This document shows, one piece after another, positions 1 to 5,556 of a stretch of 6,530 bases of DNA (the stretch's first letter is position 1; every line of letters begins with the position of its first letter). This stretch comes from an uncultured Lachnospiraceae bacterium (GTDB lineage Bacteria; Bacillota; Clostridia; Lachnospirales; Lachnospiraceae). The notes below the pieces were generated by a model. The model was not told where the DNA came from. It worked only from the letters and a program-made list of their open reading frames with translations, and did no database searches. The stretch lies in contig CANQEB010000140.1 of assembly GCA_947594085.1 (NCBI GenBank), forward strand, positions 1 to 6,530, read 5' to 3'. The position numbers and the translations under genes were made by a program.

Positions 1-103
1 AAGGTCAGTTCCCTTAAAAATAAAACTTCTTCAAGAATTTTCAAGGTCGTTTCACTGTTCAGTTATCAAGGTTCTGCTTTGTTGTCTCTCTTGCGGAGCA
101 ACT
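1..103 (-). other. Probable rRNA operon leader (16S gene would lie beyond the left edge)
   Basis: This non-coding stretch lies directly downstream of a strong minus-strand promoter (109-137) and runs off the left edge. On the minus strand it contains the string ACCTTGATAACTGAACAGTG (about 53-72), then a related CCTTGAAAATTCTTGAA string. Such 'CTTGAAAACTGAA'-like strings are typical of leaders and spacers around rRNA genes in Firmicutes, where boxA-type antitermination signals occur. A GTTG...CAAC hairpin can form just after the expected start (about 82-103). No open frame with a ribosome binding site was seen. No mature rRNA sequence is inside the window, so the assignment is inferred from the promoter strength and the leader-like string. 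Confidence 0.45.
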
Positions 104-108
104 TTGAC

Positions 109-137
109 ATGTTACCATAGTTTCCCGCAAATGTCAA
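109..137 (-). promoter_or_regulatory. Strong sigma-A promoter, probably of an rRNA operon
   Basis: On the minus strand there is a perfect -35 TTGACA (132-137), a 17-nt spacer and a -10 TAACAT (109-114, 4 of 6 consensus). Upstream of the -35 is an A-rich tract (about 138-165) that could act as an UP element, as at stable-RNA promoters. Transcription would start near position 102 and run left. The -35 and the -10/start region also form an inverted repeat, TTGACAT at 104-110 and ATGTCAA at 131-137. Confidence 0.65.
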
Positions 138-145
138 CAACTTTT

Positions 146-183
146 TTCATTTTTCTTTTGAATTCTATTCTCAGAAAAATGAA
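146..183. repeat. 10-bp perfect inverted repeat between tRNA-Ser and the downstream promoter
   Basis: TTCATTTTTC (146-155) and GAAAAATGAA (174-183) are perfect reverse complements around an 18-nt loop. The repeat lies just 3' of tRNA-Ser on its transcribed strand. The following bases in that direction are A-rich, not T-rich, so this is not a standard intrinsic terminator. It could be a 3' processing hairpin of the pre-tRNA, and it overlaps the A-rich tract upstream of the next promoter. The arms are very AT-rich, so the stem would be weak. Confidence 0.4.
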
Positions 184-184
184 C

Positions 185-272
185 CGGAGAAAGAGGGATT
201 TGAACCCTCGCGCCGCGTTAACGACCTACACCCTTAGCAGGGGCGCCTCTTCAGCCTCTTGAGTATTTCTCC
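185..272 (-). tRNA. tRNA-Ser (anticodon GCU)
   Basis: An 88-nt class II tRNA reads on the minus strand. The acceptor stem GGAGAAA (266-272) pairs with TTTCTCC (186-192), with discriminator G at 185. The anticodon stem CGCCC/GGGTG encloses the loop CTGCTAA (234-240), giving anticodon GCT (236-238), which reads AGC/AGU serine codons. A long variable arm that can form GTCG/CGGC identifies it as a serine-type tRNA. The T arm GAGGG-TTCAAAT-CCCTC is intact. CCA is not encoded (GTT follows the discriminator), so the end would be added by the CCA-adding enzyme. A perfect-consensus promoter lies about 66 nt upstream. Confidence 0.97.
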
Positions 273-314
273 AAAATTCTGAATTAACATGATTAAAATA
301 TGAAATTTTATATA

Positions 315-331
315 GCGCCTTTCCGCGGCGC
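315..331 (-). other. GC-rich hairpin at the 5' end of the tRNA-Ser transcript
   Basis: On the minus strand GCGCC and GGCGC form a 5-bp GC-only stem (327-331 and 315-319) with a 7-nt GCGGAAA loop. It begins about 8 nt downstream of the -10 box, so it would be the first thing transcribed ahead of tRNA-Ser. It stands out in otherwise very AT-rich sequence. It may protect the 5' end of the precursor or set its processing; the role is inferred. Confidence 0.4.
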
Positions 332-338
332 ATTTATT

Positions 339-367
339 ATTATACCTACGGCAAATCTGTTTGTCAA
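339..367 (-). promoter_or_regulatory. Perfect-consensus sigma-A promoter for tRNA-Ser
   Basis: On the minus strand TTGACA (362-367) and TATAAT (339-344) are separated by exactly 17 nt, matching the consensus at all 12 bases. The sequence upstream of the -35 is A-rich (about 368-385), like an UP element. The expected start is near position 332, about 60 nt ahead of the mature tRNA 5' end. A stable-RNA promoter fits this strength. Confidence 0.9.
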
Positions 368-500
368 TTAATTTTTTTCTTTATTTTCGGGCTTTTTTCG
401 GCATTCCAGATATGGTGGAAATGCGTCTTCCGACATACAAAATTTAGGGGTTTAACTTCACTTTCGATTTACAGAAAAAGTAGTCAAGCAAGATGTCGAT

Positions 501-527
501 AAAAGGGACCGCCATAAGGCGATCCCC
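501..527 (-). terminator. Intrinsic terminator of the sugar ABC ATPase gene
   Basis: On the minus strand, 37 nt after the ATPase stop codon, GGGATCGCC (518-526) pairs with GGCGGTCCC (505-513), a 9-bp stem with one G-T pair and a TTAT loop, followed by TTTT (501-504). The T-run is short. A second, outer pairing is possible between AGATGT (491-496) and ACATCT (534-539). Confidence 0.75.
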
Positions 528-562
528 TGTCATACATCTCTGATTCCTAAGGATTATTCAAA

Positions 563-1669
563 CTAGTTGGTGATTGTAAGCTCGGTCTCCTTGTCAAATA
601 CGTGGATCTTGTCAACGTCAACCGCAAACTTAACATTGTCGCCAGTTCTCGTCGTGGTACGCGGATTCACACGAGCGGTGAAGTTCGCACCCTCAACCGT
701 GAAGTACAGGAATACTTCTGCACCGAGCAGCTCATAAACCTCGATCTTCGCATCGATCGCGCCTGCGCCTGCTGCTGCAACCTTGTCAGCATCGTCGCTC
801 ATATCCTCCGGACGGATACCCATGATAACGGTCTTGCCATTGTATGCTTTTACCTTCTCAGCCTTCGCTGCCGGAAGCTTGATGCTGGTAGCGCCGATCT
901 TCAGGAATACATCACTGCCCTGAACGTCTACCGTAGCGTCTACCATGTTCATCTGCGGGGATCCGATGAATCCTGCAACGAACAGGTTGCCCGGTGCATT
1001 GTAGAGGTTCTGCGGAGTATCCACCTGCTGAACCACGCCGTCCTTCATAACGACGATTCTGGTACCAAGCGTCATAGCCTCGGTCTGGTCATGCGTAACG
1101 TAGATGATCGTAGCGCCCAGTCTCTGATGCAGCTTGGAGATCTCGGTTCTCATCTGTACACGAAGCTTTGCGTCCAGGTTGGACAGCGGCTCGTCCATCA
1201 GGAATACCTTCGGCTCACGAACGATAGCACGGCCCATGGCAACACGCTGTCTCTGACCACCGGAAAGAGCCTTCGGCTTACGGTCAAGGAGCTTCTCCAG
1301 GTCAAGGATCTTAGCAGCCTCTCTCACCATCTTGTCGATCTCAGCCTTCGGAACCTTGCGGAGCTTAAGGCTGAATGCCATGTTATCGTACACCGTCATG
1401 TGCGGATACAGAGCGTAGCTCTGGAATACCATTGCGATATCTCTGTCCTTCGGCTCAACGTCGTTCACAACCTTGTCACCGATCTTCAGCGTGCCGCTGG
1501 TGATCTCCTCAAGACCTGCGATCATACGAAGCGTGGTGGACTTACCACATCCGGACGGACCTACGAAGATGATAAATTCCTTGTCCTCGATCTCCAGATT
1601 GAAATCCTTAACAGCCTCAAAGCCGTTCGGATACGTTTTGTTAATGTGAGACAATGATAAACTTGCCAT
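563..1669 (-). CDS. ugpC: ABC sugar importer ATPase (UgpC/MsmX/MalK family)
   Basis: This is the cytoplasmic ATP-hydrolysing subunit of CUT1-type carbohydrate importers; it would dimerise under a permease pair and power uptake of oligosaccharides or similar solutes. In its 368 residues are Walker A GPSGCGKST (37-45), Q-loop Gln83, signature LSGGQ (135-139), Walker B VFLMDE with catalytic Glu160, D-loop SNLD (163-166) and switch His193. A C-terminal MalK/TOBE-type OB-fold region follows (about 240-368) with the family's GIRPED string at 284-289. Length is normal for the family. The ATG is preceded by GGGAGG (1678-1683) at 8 nt. No permease or binding-protein gene is adjacent, so it looks like an MsmX-type ATPase shared by several importers; that is inference. 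A possible -10 TATACT (1709-1714) has no good -35, and TAATC-N7-GATTA (1692-1708) lies in the leader. The specific substrate cannot be told from sequence. Confidence 0.95.
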   Translation of the reverse strand: MASLSLSHINKTYPNGFEAVKDFNLEIEDKEFIIFVGPSGCGKSTTLRMIAGLEEITSGTLKIGDKVVNDVEPKDRDIAMVFQSYALYPHMTVYDNMAFSLKLRKVPKAEIDKMVREAAKILDLEKLLDRKPKALSGGQRQRVAMGRAIVREPKVFLMDEPLSNLDAKLRVQMRTEISKLHQRLGATIIYVTHDQTEAMTLGTRIVVMKDGVVQQVDTPQNLYNAPGNLFVAGFIGSPQMNMVDATVDVQGSDVFLKIGATSIKLPAAKAEKVKAYNGKTVIMGIRPEDMSDDADKVAAAGAGAIDAKIEVYELLGAEVFLYFTVEGANFTARVNPRTTTRTGDNVKFAVDVDKIHVFDKETELTITN

Positions 1670-1677
1670 TTTGAATT

Positions 1678-1683
1678 CCTCCC
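1678..1683 (-). promoter_or_regulatory. Ribosome binding site of the sugar ABC ATPase
   Basis: GGGAGG on the minus strand, 8 nt before the ATG at 1667-1669. It fixes the start of the ATPase at that codon. Confidence 0.85.
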
Positions 1684-1818
1684 TGAAATTGTAATCTAAG
1701 ATGGATTAAGTATACTAAAAATCAAATTTTTATGCCATACCCGAACTGTACAAACTTTTTATTAACTACTCGTTACTTCTGCTTATATTTTTTCTGCTTT
1801 TCGGCAGGTATTGGCACA

Positions 1819-1890
1819 TTGACGAAAATTTTAATTTTTCTTGTACAGCTTGACGAAAGCAAGTCTTTTTTGTAAACTCTACCTTATAAT
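1819..1890 (+). promoter_or_regulatory. Candidate promoter region of the exonuclease gene
   Basis: A perfect -10 hexamer TATAAT lies at 1885-1890, about 42 nt before the exonuclease ATG, but no recognisable -35 sits 16-18 nt upstream of it. An alternative pairing is TTGACG (1850-1855) with TAAACT (1873-1878) at 17 nt. The nonamer TTGACGAAA occurs twice, at 1819-1827 and 1850-1858, with starts 31 bp apart, close to three helical turns. This could mark an activator site or be chance. The rest of the 262-bp divergent region is AT-rich with no gene seen. Confidence 0.3.
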
Positions 1891-1931
1891 ATGATGGCGT
1901 TTCGAGCTGTCGGGACTGCAGGTGAACAAAA

Positions 1932-2897
1932 ATGAATTACATCGTTTTAGATTTGGAATGGAATCAGTGCCCAGCCGGCAAAGCAGAAGAAAATTCTTCT
2001 CTTCGTTTCGAGATTGTTGAAATCGGAGCCGTCAAGCTGGATGAGACGCTTGTTCTGACAGACCAATTTCGAGAGGTTGTCAAGCCACAAGTCTACCACA
2101 GTCTGCACCACAGAACAAAAGAAATCATTGCTTTGCGCGCCATTGATTTTGAAGACGCGCGCAATTTCCCTGAAGTAGCGCAAGACTTTATAACTTGGTG
2201 CGGAGATGATGCTGTATTCTGCACATGGGGCTCAGCCGACCTGACGGAGCTGCAGCAAAATCTAGCCTATTACAATATTCCCTCTCCGTTCCCTTTCCCC
2301 TTGCTCTACTACGATATTCAAAAAATTTTCAGTATCGTCTATGAGGATCGCAAGTCAAGGCGCTCTCTCGAATCAGTGATCGACTTTTTGGATATTCCAA
2401 AGAGCATTCCATTTCACAGTGCATTGAGCGACGCACATTATACATCGCTCATCATGCAGCGACTGACACCAGAGCAAATTATGGCAAATTCATCTGTCGA
2501 TTACTATCAGATCCCGAAAAATCGCCGCCAGGAAATTTATTTATCCTATGAAACCTACACAAAATTTGTCTCCCGTCCATTTAAGGACAAGACACAGGCG
2601 ATGCGAGACCGAACCGTCATCTCTACACCCTGCTGCAAATGCAACAAAACCGCACAAAAGAAAATCCGCTGGTTTCCTGTCGGCGGGAGCAACTATTTCT
2701 GTTTGGCTTACTGTGAAAAGCACGGCTATTTAAAAGGGAAAATTCGGCTTCGGCATCAACGCGACAATCTCTGTTACGCGATCAAGACGGTAAAAACAAT
2801 CTCGCTGGAAGAAGCTTACGAAATTCGAGAAAAGAAAGAAGTGTTAAAGCTCAAGCGAAGATTACGACGAAAGTTTAACACAGACAGGAATCCATGA
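1932..2897 (+). CDS. DEDDh 3'-5' exonuclease (KapD/Eri1-like) with C-terminal Cys-rich region
   Basis: The 321-residue protein begins with an RNase T/DnaQ-type exonuclease fold (about 1-178). Exo I is DLE with Asp7 and Glu9, Exo II has Asp103 in WGSADL, and Exo III is HSALSDA with His162 and Asp167. This is a complete DEDDh set, so two-metal 3'-5' hydrolysis of RNA or ssDNA is expected. After a linker comes a compact region with Cys234, Cys235, Cys237, Cys257, Cys261 and His264, arranged like a zinc-binding ribbon, then a Lys/Arg-rich end (about 295-316) that could bind nucleic acid. An AGGTG ribosome binding site (1920-1924) lies 7 nt before the ATG. It is a single gene, divergent from the ATPase and ended by its own terminator. 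KapD and Eri1 relatives act on RNA, but the substrate here is unknown. It lacks polymerase III or UvrC modules, arguing against a replication role. Confidence 0.85.
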   Translation: MNYIVLDLEWNQCPAGKAEENSSLRFEIVEIGAVKLDETLVLTDQFREVVKPQVYHSLHHRTKEIIALRAIDFEDARNFPEVAQDFITWCGDDAVFCTWGSADLTELQQNLAYYNIPSPFPFPLLYYDIQKIFSIVYEDRKSRRSLESVIDFLDIPKSIPFHSALSDAHYTSLIMQRLTPEQIMANSSVDYYQIPKNRRQEIYLSYETYTKFVSRPFKDKTQAMRDRTVISTPCCKCNKTAQKKIRWFPVGGSNYFCLAYCEKHGYLKGKIRLRHQRDNLCYAIKTVKTISLEEAYEIREKKEVLKLKRRLRRKFNTDRNP

Positions 2898-2901
2898 TAT
2901 A

Positions 2902-2946
2902 AGGGCTGCCAATCAATTCTTCGGCAGCCCTATCTTATAATTTTTT
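2902..2946 (+). terminator. Intrinsic terminator of the exonuclease gene
   Basis: AGGGCTGCC (2902-2910) and GGCAGCCCT (2923-2931) form a perfect 9-bp stem with a 12-nt loop, starting 4 nt after the exonuclease stop. An AT-rich stretch ending in TTTTTT (2941-2946) follows. The hairpin lies between convergent genes. On the minus strand it is followed only by TATATC, so it should work poorly for the recombinase-like gene coming from the right. Confidence 0.8.
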
Positions 2947-2959
2947 AGATTTTTATTCT

Positions 2960-3709
2960 CTACTTTGTCCGTTTGAAGTTTGCCACGAGATCTTCCATCT
3001 CTCTCAGCAAACAATCCACTTTTCCAAAATACGCATCGTTGTTCAGCGGATTATCCATCTCGCTGCTAATCTCATTGAGCGTATCTGTCAATTCTTTAAT
3101 TCGCTTCTTGCCATTTCCATTCTTATATAAAAGATATCGACTGCGCTCATTCTCCTCCGGAGTCATCTTGCGCAGATAAACTTCTACATTCGGCTTCTCC
3201 CCGATATAGCGGTATGTGATAGAAGGCGACGCATGATTCAAAAGATTCTGCAGATAATAAATATCTCCGGTCGTCTTGTAATAACGCCACGCAAATGTCT
3301 TGCGCATGGTCTGTGCGCCAATTGATGTCAGCCCCATGCTCTTTCCAGCGCTCTTCAGCGCACGATAAGCCTGCTCTCTCGACAATGCTGCCGGCGAGCT
3401 GGCATGTCCAAGAATCAGATACGCATCCGGATCTTTTCCTTCCGTATATTTGTTAATAATCTCTTTCAGCTCCGGCGGTATTATAAACGTCCGCTTGATA
3501 TTTTTCGTCCCGATATTTGCCTCTATACTGTCTTTTCCTCTGATATCTTTATTCTTAAACTTTAAAATTTCCTGAAGCTGAAGTCCGGTCCCAACACCGA
3601 TCTCGAACATAATATAATACTTGTCATCCATCTCCCTCAGCTTCGCTTTAAACTTTTCCAGTGTCTCATCGTCTTTGATTGGCGCAACCCAGTTCATACC
3701 ATTACCCAT
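2960..3709 (-). CDS. Tyrosine-recombinase-like protein, catalytic domain only, degenerate active site
   Basis: This 249-residue protein has the catalytic fold of phage-integrase-type tyrosine recombinases without the N-terminal SAM-like/arm domain. Motif order is clear: TGLQLQEIL (41-49) for the Arg-I box, a TKNIKR beta-hairpin with candidate Lys69/Lys72, AQTMRKTFA (132-140) for the HxxR box, and LLNHASPSITYRYIG (156-170) with His159 and nucleophile Tyr168. Two canonical residues differ: Arg I is Gln44, and the HxxR His is Gln133. Arg136, His159 and Tyr168 are kept. About 80 residues follow the Tyr, with a predicted helical stretch (about 200-218), longer than usual. It lies 21 nt after the carboxypeptidase stop and in the same frame, so the two are probably co-transcribed. 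AAGAAGGG abuts the first ATG, so the ATG at 3695-3697 (Met5) may be the true start. No att repeats or phage genes are near. It may bind DNA without recombining; this is inference. Confidence 0.8.
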   Translation of the reverse strand: MGNGMNWVAPIKDDETLEKFKAKLREMDDKYYIMFEIGVGTGLQLQEILKFKNKDIRGKDSIEANIGTKNIKRTFIIPPELKEIINKYTEGKDPDAYLILGHASSPAALSREQAYRALKSAGKSMGLTSIGAQTMRKTFAWRYYKTTGDIYYLQNLLNHASPSITYRYIGEKPNVEVYLRKMTPEENERSRYLLYKNGNGKKRIKELTDTLNEISSEMDNPLNNDAYFGKVDCLLREMEDLVANFKRTK

Positions 3710-3730
3710 CCCTTCTTCAACATTAATTAT

Positions 3731-5458
3731 TTATACATTCCCTTTGTTCTTGGCCGCCAGACGCTCCTGACGTTCCTTTTCCAGCTCATCGATCAGTCTC
3801 TCTGTCTCATGAGCCTTCTCCTCCATGATTCTGGCTTCCTCGGCAGCCCTCTCTGCCTCAGCCTGAGCAAGTGCCTCTTGTTCTTTCTTCAGACGTTCTT
3901 GCTCCATCACCGCCCTGAGCTCTGCTTCGATCTCCGCGGTGGTCATTCGCTCAATCTCTTCCTCCCTCTTCTTTCGTTCTTGTTCCTCTTGTCTTCTGCG
4001 CCTTCGTATTCTGGAATCGGAAGTACAACGGAAGATCAATACGATGATCAACACCACCAGAATCACAAGGGCGATCGTCCCCCCGATCAGCACCGATAGA
4101 AAATGATTCTGTGTGTACTCCATGACTCTCTGATATCCGGTCTCAAAGATTGTAGCTGTCTGTGACAATACCTCATCCACGCTTTCAATCTGAATATGAT
4201 CCCCGGATAAATCCGACTGTACGGGGGCTACCTCCACGTCCTTTTCGAATACCATCTGTGCAGGTACATAGATCGCCTGAACGTCTCCCTCAAAAGTGCC
4301 TACCGGCCAGTCATTATATTTACAAGAAAGGGTTGTCCGACCTCTTTTGCGCTCCATGACCTCATAAGTCACATCCGCAACATTCGCCGAATTCGGAAGC
4401 ATCAGCCAGCCACCCATATAAGTGATCGGCTTGCGCTCCCATACTGTCGATTGCAGCCGGGAAGCCTTTCCAAAATACCTGAGTCCCATTATATCGTAAA
4501 AACTGCTGTCCGACCCATCATTTTCAAAATTGACAGGGGAGAATTCGTCAAAGCCATATTCCATGATCTCTGTCGAATCCCAGTACGCGACATCAGCGCC
4601 CTCCGCTCGAAAAACAACCGAGACAAGACGCTTGTCGTCCTTCTCTCCGTATGTCACGAGTGTATTTAAACACTGCGACGTATATCCGGTCTTCCCTCCA
4701 GTGCACCAGTCCTGATAATACTCCTCGTCCTCGTGCATCATCTTCTGATGGTTCAGGAACGACCGCTCTTCATCCGTCAAATTCGTCTTCGGAATCGTGT
4801 ACTCATGCGTGGTGACGATCTCTCGGAAAACCGGATTCCGATATGCGGCCCCGGCAATCAACGCCATATCGTGCGCACATGTATAATGGTCATCCTGATA
4901 CAGTCCATGAGGATTGGCAAAATGAGTATTGACACATCCCAGCTCCTGCGCCTTCGCATTCATCAGATCCGCAAATCCGCTCAGACTGCCTCCCATATAC
5001 TCTGCAATGCCGTTTGCAATATCGTTAGCCGACGCCAACATCAACCCGTACACTGCGTCCTCAAGTCGCATCTTCTCGCCGGGCTGAATTCCCAGGTGTG
5101 AGCTGCCTTCCTCCAGATCATACACAATCTCGGAAAAAGTGATCTCGTCATCCAAGTCACAGTTCTCAACCACCAGCAACGCTGTCATAATCTTCGTGAT
5201 GCTGGCCGGATACATCTTCTCCGTCGCGCCCTTGCTGTACAAAAATGTGCCTGTATCGATGTCCATCACTGCCGCCGTGGCAGAATTTATCGCTGGGCCC
5301 TGCGGCCAACCTGGAATCTCATTCGTCTCTATCGTATAGGAGACTGGAATCGGATCCTCCGTCCCCTGCTCCTCATCGGCAAAAATCATCGTATAGGAAG
5401 TCACGGACATCAGACCGCAAAGCAAAAATCCCGCAGTCAGAAATTTCCATTTCTTCAT
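3731..5458 (-). CDS. D-alanyl-D-alanine carboxypeptidase (DacF/PBP5 type) with TM helix and cytoplasmic coiled-coil tail
   Basis: This penicillin-binding protein would remove the terminal D-Ala from peptidoglycan pentapeptides outside the membrane. Numbered from the chosen start (575 residues), it has a signal peptide (1-27, ending IFA), then the peptidase S11 domain with SITK (Ser86, Lys89), SAN (143-145) and KTG (256-258). A beta-rich region without a recognised motif covers about 290-440. A transmembrane helix (about 454-476) is followed by RIRRRRR, so the last ~95 residues should be cytoplasmic; they are rich in Glu, Arg, Lys and Ala and look like a long coiled coil (about 490-570). PBP5/DacF proteins usually number about 380-440 residues and end in an amphipathic helix, so this tail is an addition. 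The start at 5458 is chosen because AGGAGA lies 6 nt upstream; the in-frame ATG at 5473 is less well placed. A promoter is visible at 5513-5541. The recombinase-like gene follows after 21 nt. Confidence 0.9.
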   Translation of the reverse strand: MKKWKFLTAGFLLCGLMSVTSYTMIFADEEQGTEDPIPVSYTIETNEIPGWPQGPAINSATAAVMDIDTGTFLYSKGATEKMYPASITKIMTALLVVENCDLDDEITFSEIVYDLEEGSSHLGIQPGEKMRLEDAVYGLMLASANDIANGIAEYMGGSLSGFADLMNAKAQELGCVNTHFANPHGLYQDDHYTCAHDMALIAGAAYRNPVFREIVTTHEYTIPKTNLTDEERSFLNHQKMMHEDEEYYQDWCTGGKTGYTSQCLNTLVTYGEKDDKRLVSVVFRAEGADVAYWDSTEIMEYGFDEFSPVNFENDGSDSSFYDIMGLRYFGKASRLQSTVWERKPITYMGGWLMLPNSANVADVTYEVMERKRGRTTLSCKYNDWPVGTFEGDVQAIYVPAQMVFEKDVEVAPVQSDLSGDHIQIESVDEVLSQTATIFETGYQRVMEYTQNHFLSVLIGGTIALVILVVLIIVLIFRCTSDSRIRRRRRQEEQERKKREEEIERMTTAEIEAELRAVMEQERLKKEQEALAQAEAERAAEEARIMEEKAHETERLIDELEKERQERLAAKNKGNV

Positions 5459-5464
5459 TCCGTC

Positions 5465-5470
5465 TCTCCT
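5465..5470 (-). promoter_or_regulatory. Ribosome binding site deciding the carboxypeptidase start
   Basis: AGGAGA on the minus strand sits 6 nt before the ATG at 5456-5458. The alternative in-frame ATG at 5471-5473 adjoins this site directly and has no good site of its own. The chosen start also gives a standard signal peptide beginning MKKWKF. Confidence 0.85.
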
Positions 5471-5512
5471 CATATTCAGTTTCGCGCATTAACATAAGAA
5501 ATCTGCAATATT

Positions 5513-5541
5513 AGTATATGAGAAAGAAAAAGAAAATGCAA
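5513..5541 (-). promoter_or_regulatory. Candidate sigma-A promoter of the carboxypeptidase/recombinase-like operon
   Basis: On the minus strand TTGCAT (5536-5541) and TATACT (5513-5518) are spaced 17 nt apart, placing the start roughly 45-50 nt ahead of the carboxypeptidase ATG. The -10 matches 5 of 6 bases; the -35 keeps only TTG. A second possible -10, TATAAT at 5603-5608, lies farther upstream with only a T-rich -35. No convincing terminator separates this region from the hydrolase gene upstream, so read-through is possible. Confidence 0.5.
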
Positions 5542-5546
5542 GTCAT

Positions 5547-5556
5547 GTTGCGCAAC
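5547..5556. promoter_or_regulatory. Perfect palindrome GTTGCGCAAC next to the carboxypeptidase promoter
   Basis: A 10-bp perfect palindrome lies 5 nt upstream of the -35 hexamer, in AT-rich surroundings where its GCGC core stands out. Its place suits an operator or activator site for a dimeric regulator. No protein can be named for it. Confidence 0.35.

Noticed and set aside
602..1657. A 351-codon open frame on the plus strand opposite the sugar ATPase gene.
   Set aside because: The ATPase on the minus strand has every ABC motif and a good ribosome binding site. The opposite frame shows no known domain and has odd composition, as expected for a shadow caused by the codon bias of a highly expressed gene.
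2960..3709. An integrated phage or genomic island driven by the recombinase-like gene.
   Set aside because: No excisionase, relaxase, phage gene or att-like direct repeat is seen. The tRNA-Ser is over 2.6 kb away with an intact 3' end, the neighbours are housekeeping genes, and the recombinase lacks catalytic residues.
3809..5514. Several plus-strand open frames of 61-122 codons opposite the carboxypeptidase gene.
   Set aside because: They overlap a gene with a full set of active-site motifs, have no ribosome binding sites worth naming, and encode low-complexity or unrecognisable peptides.
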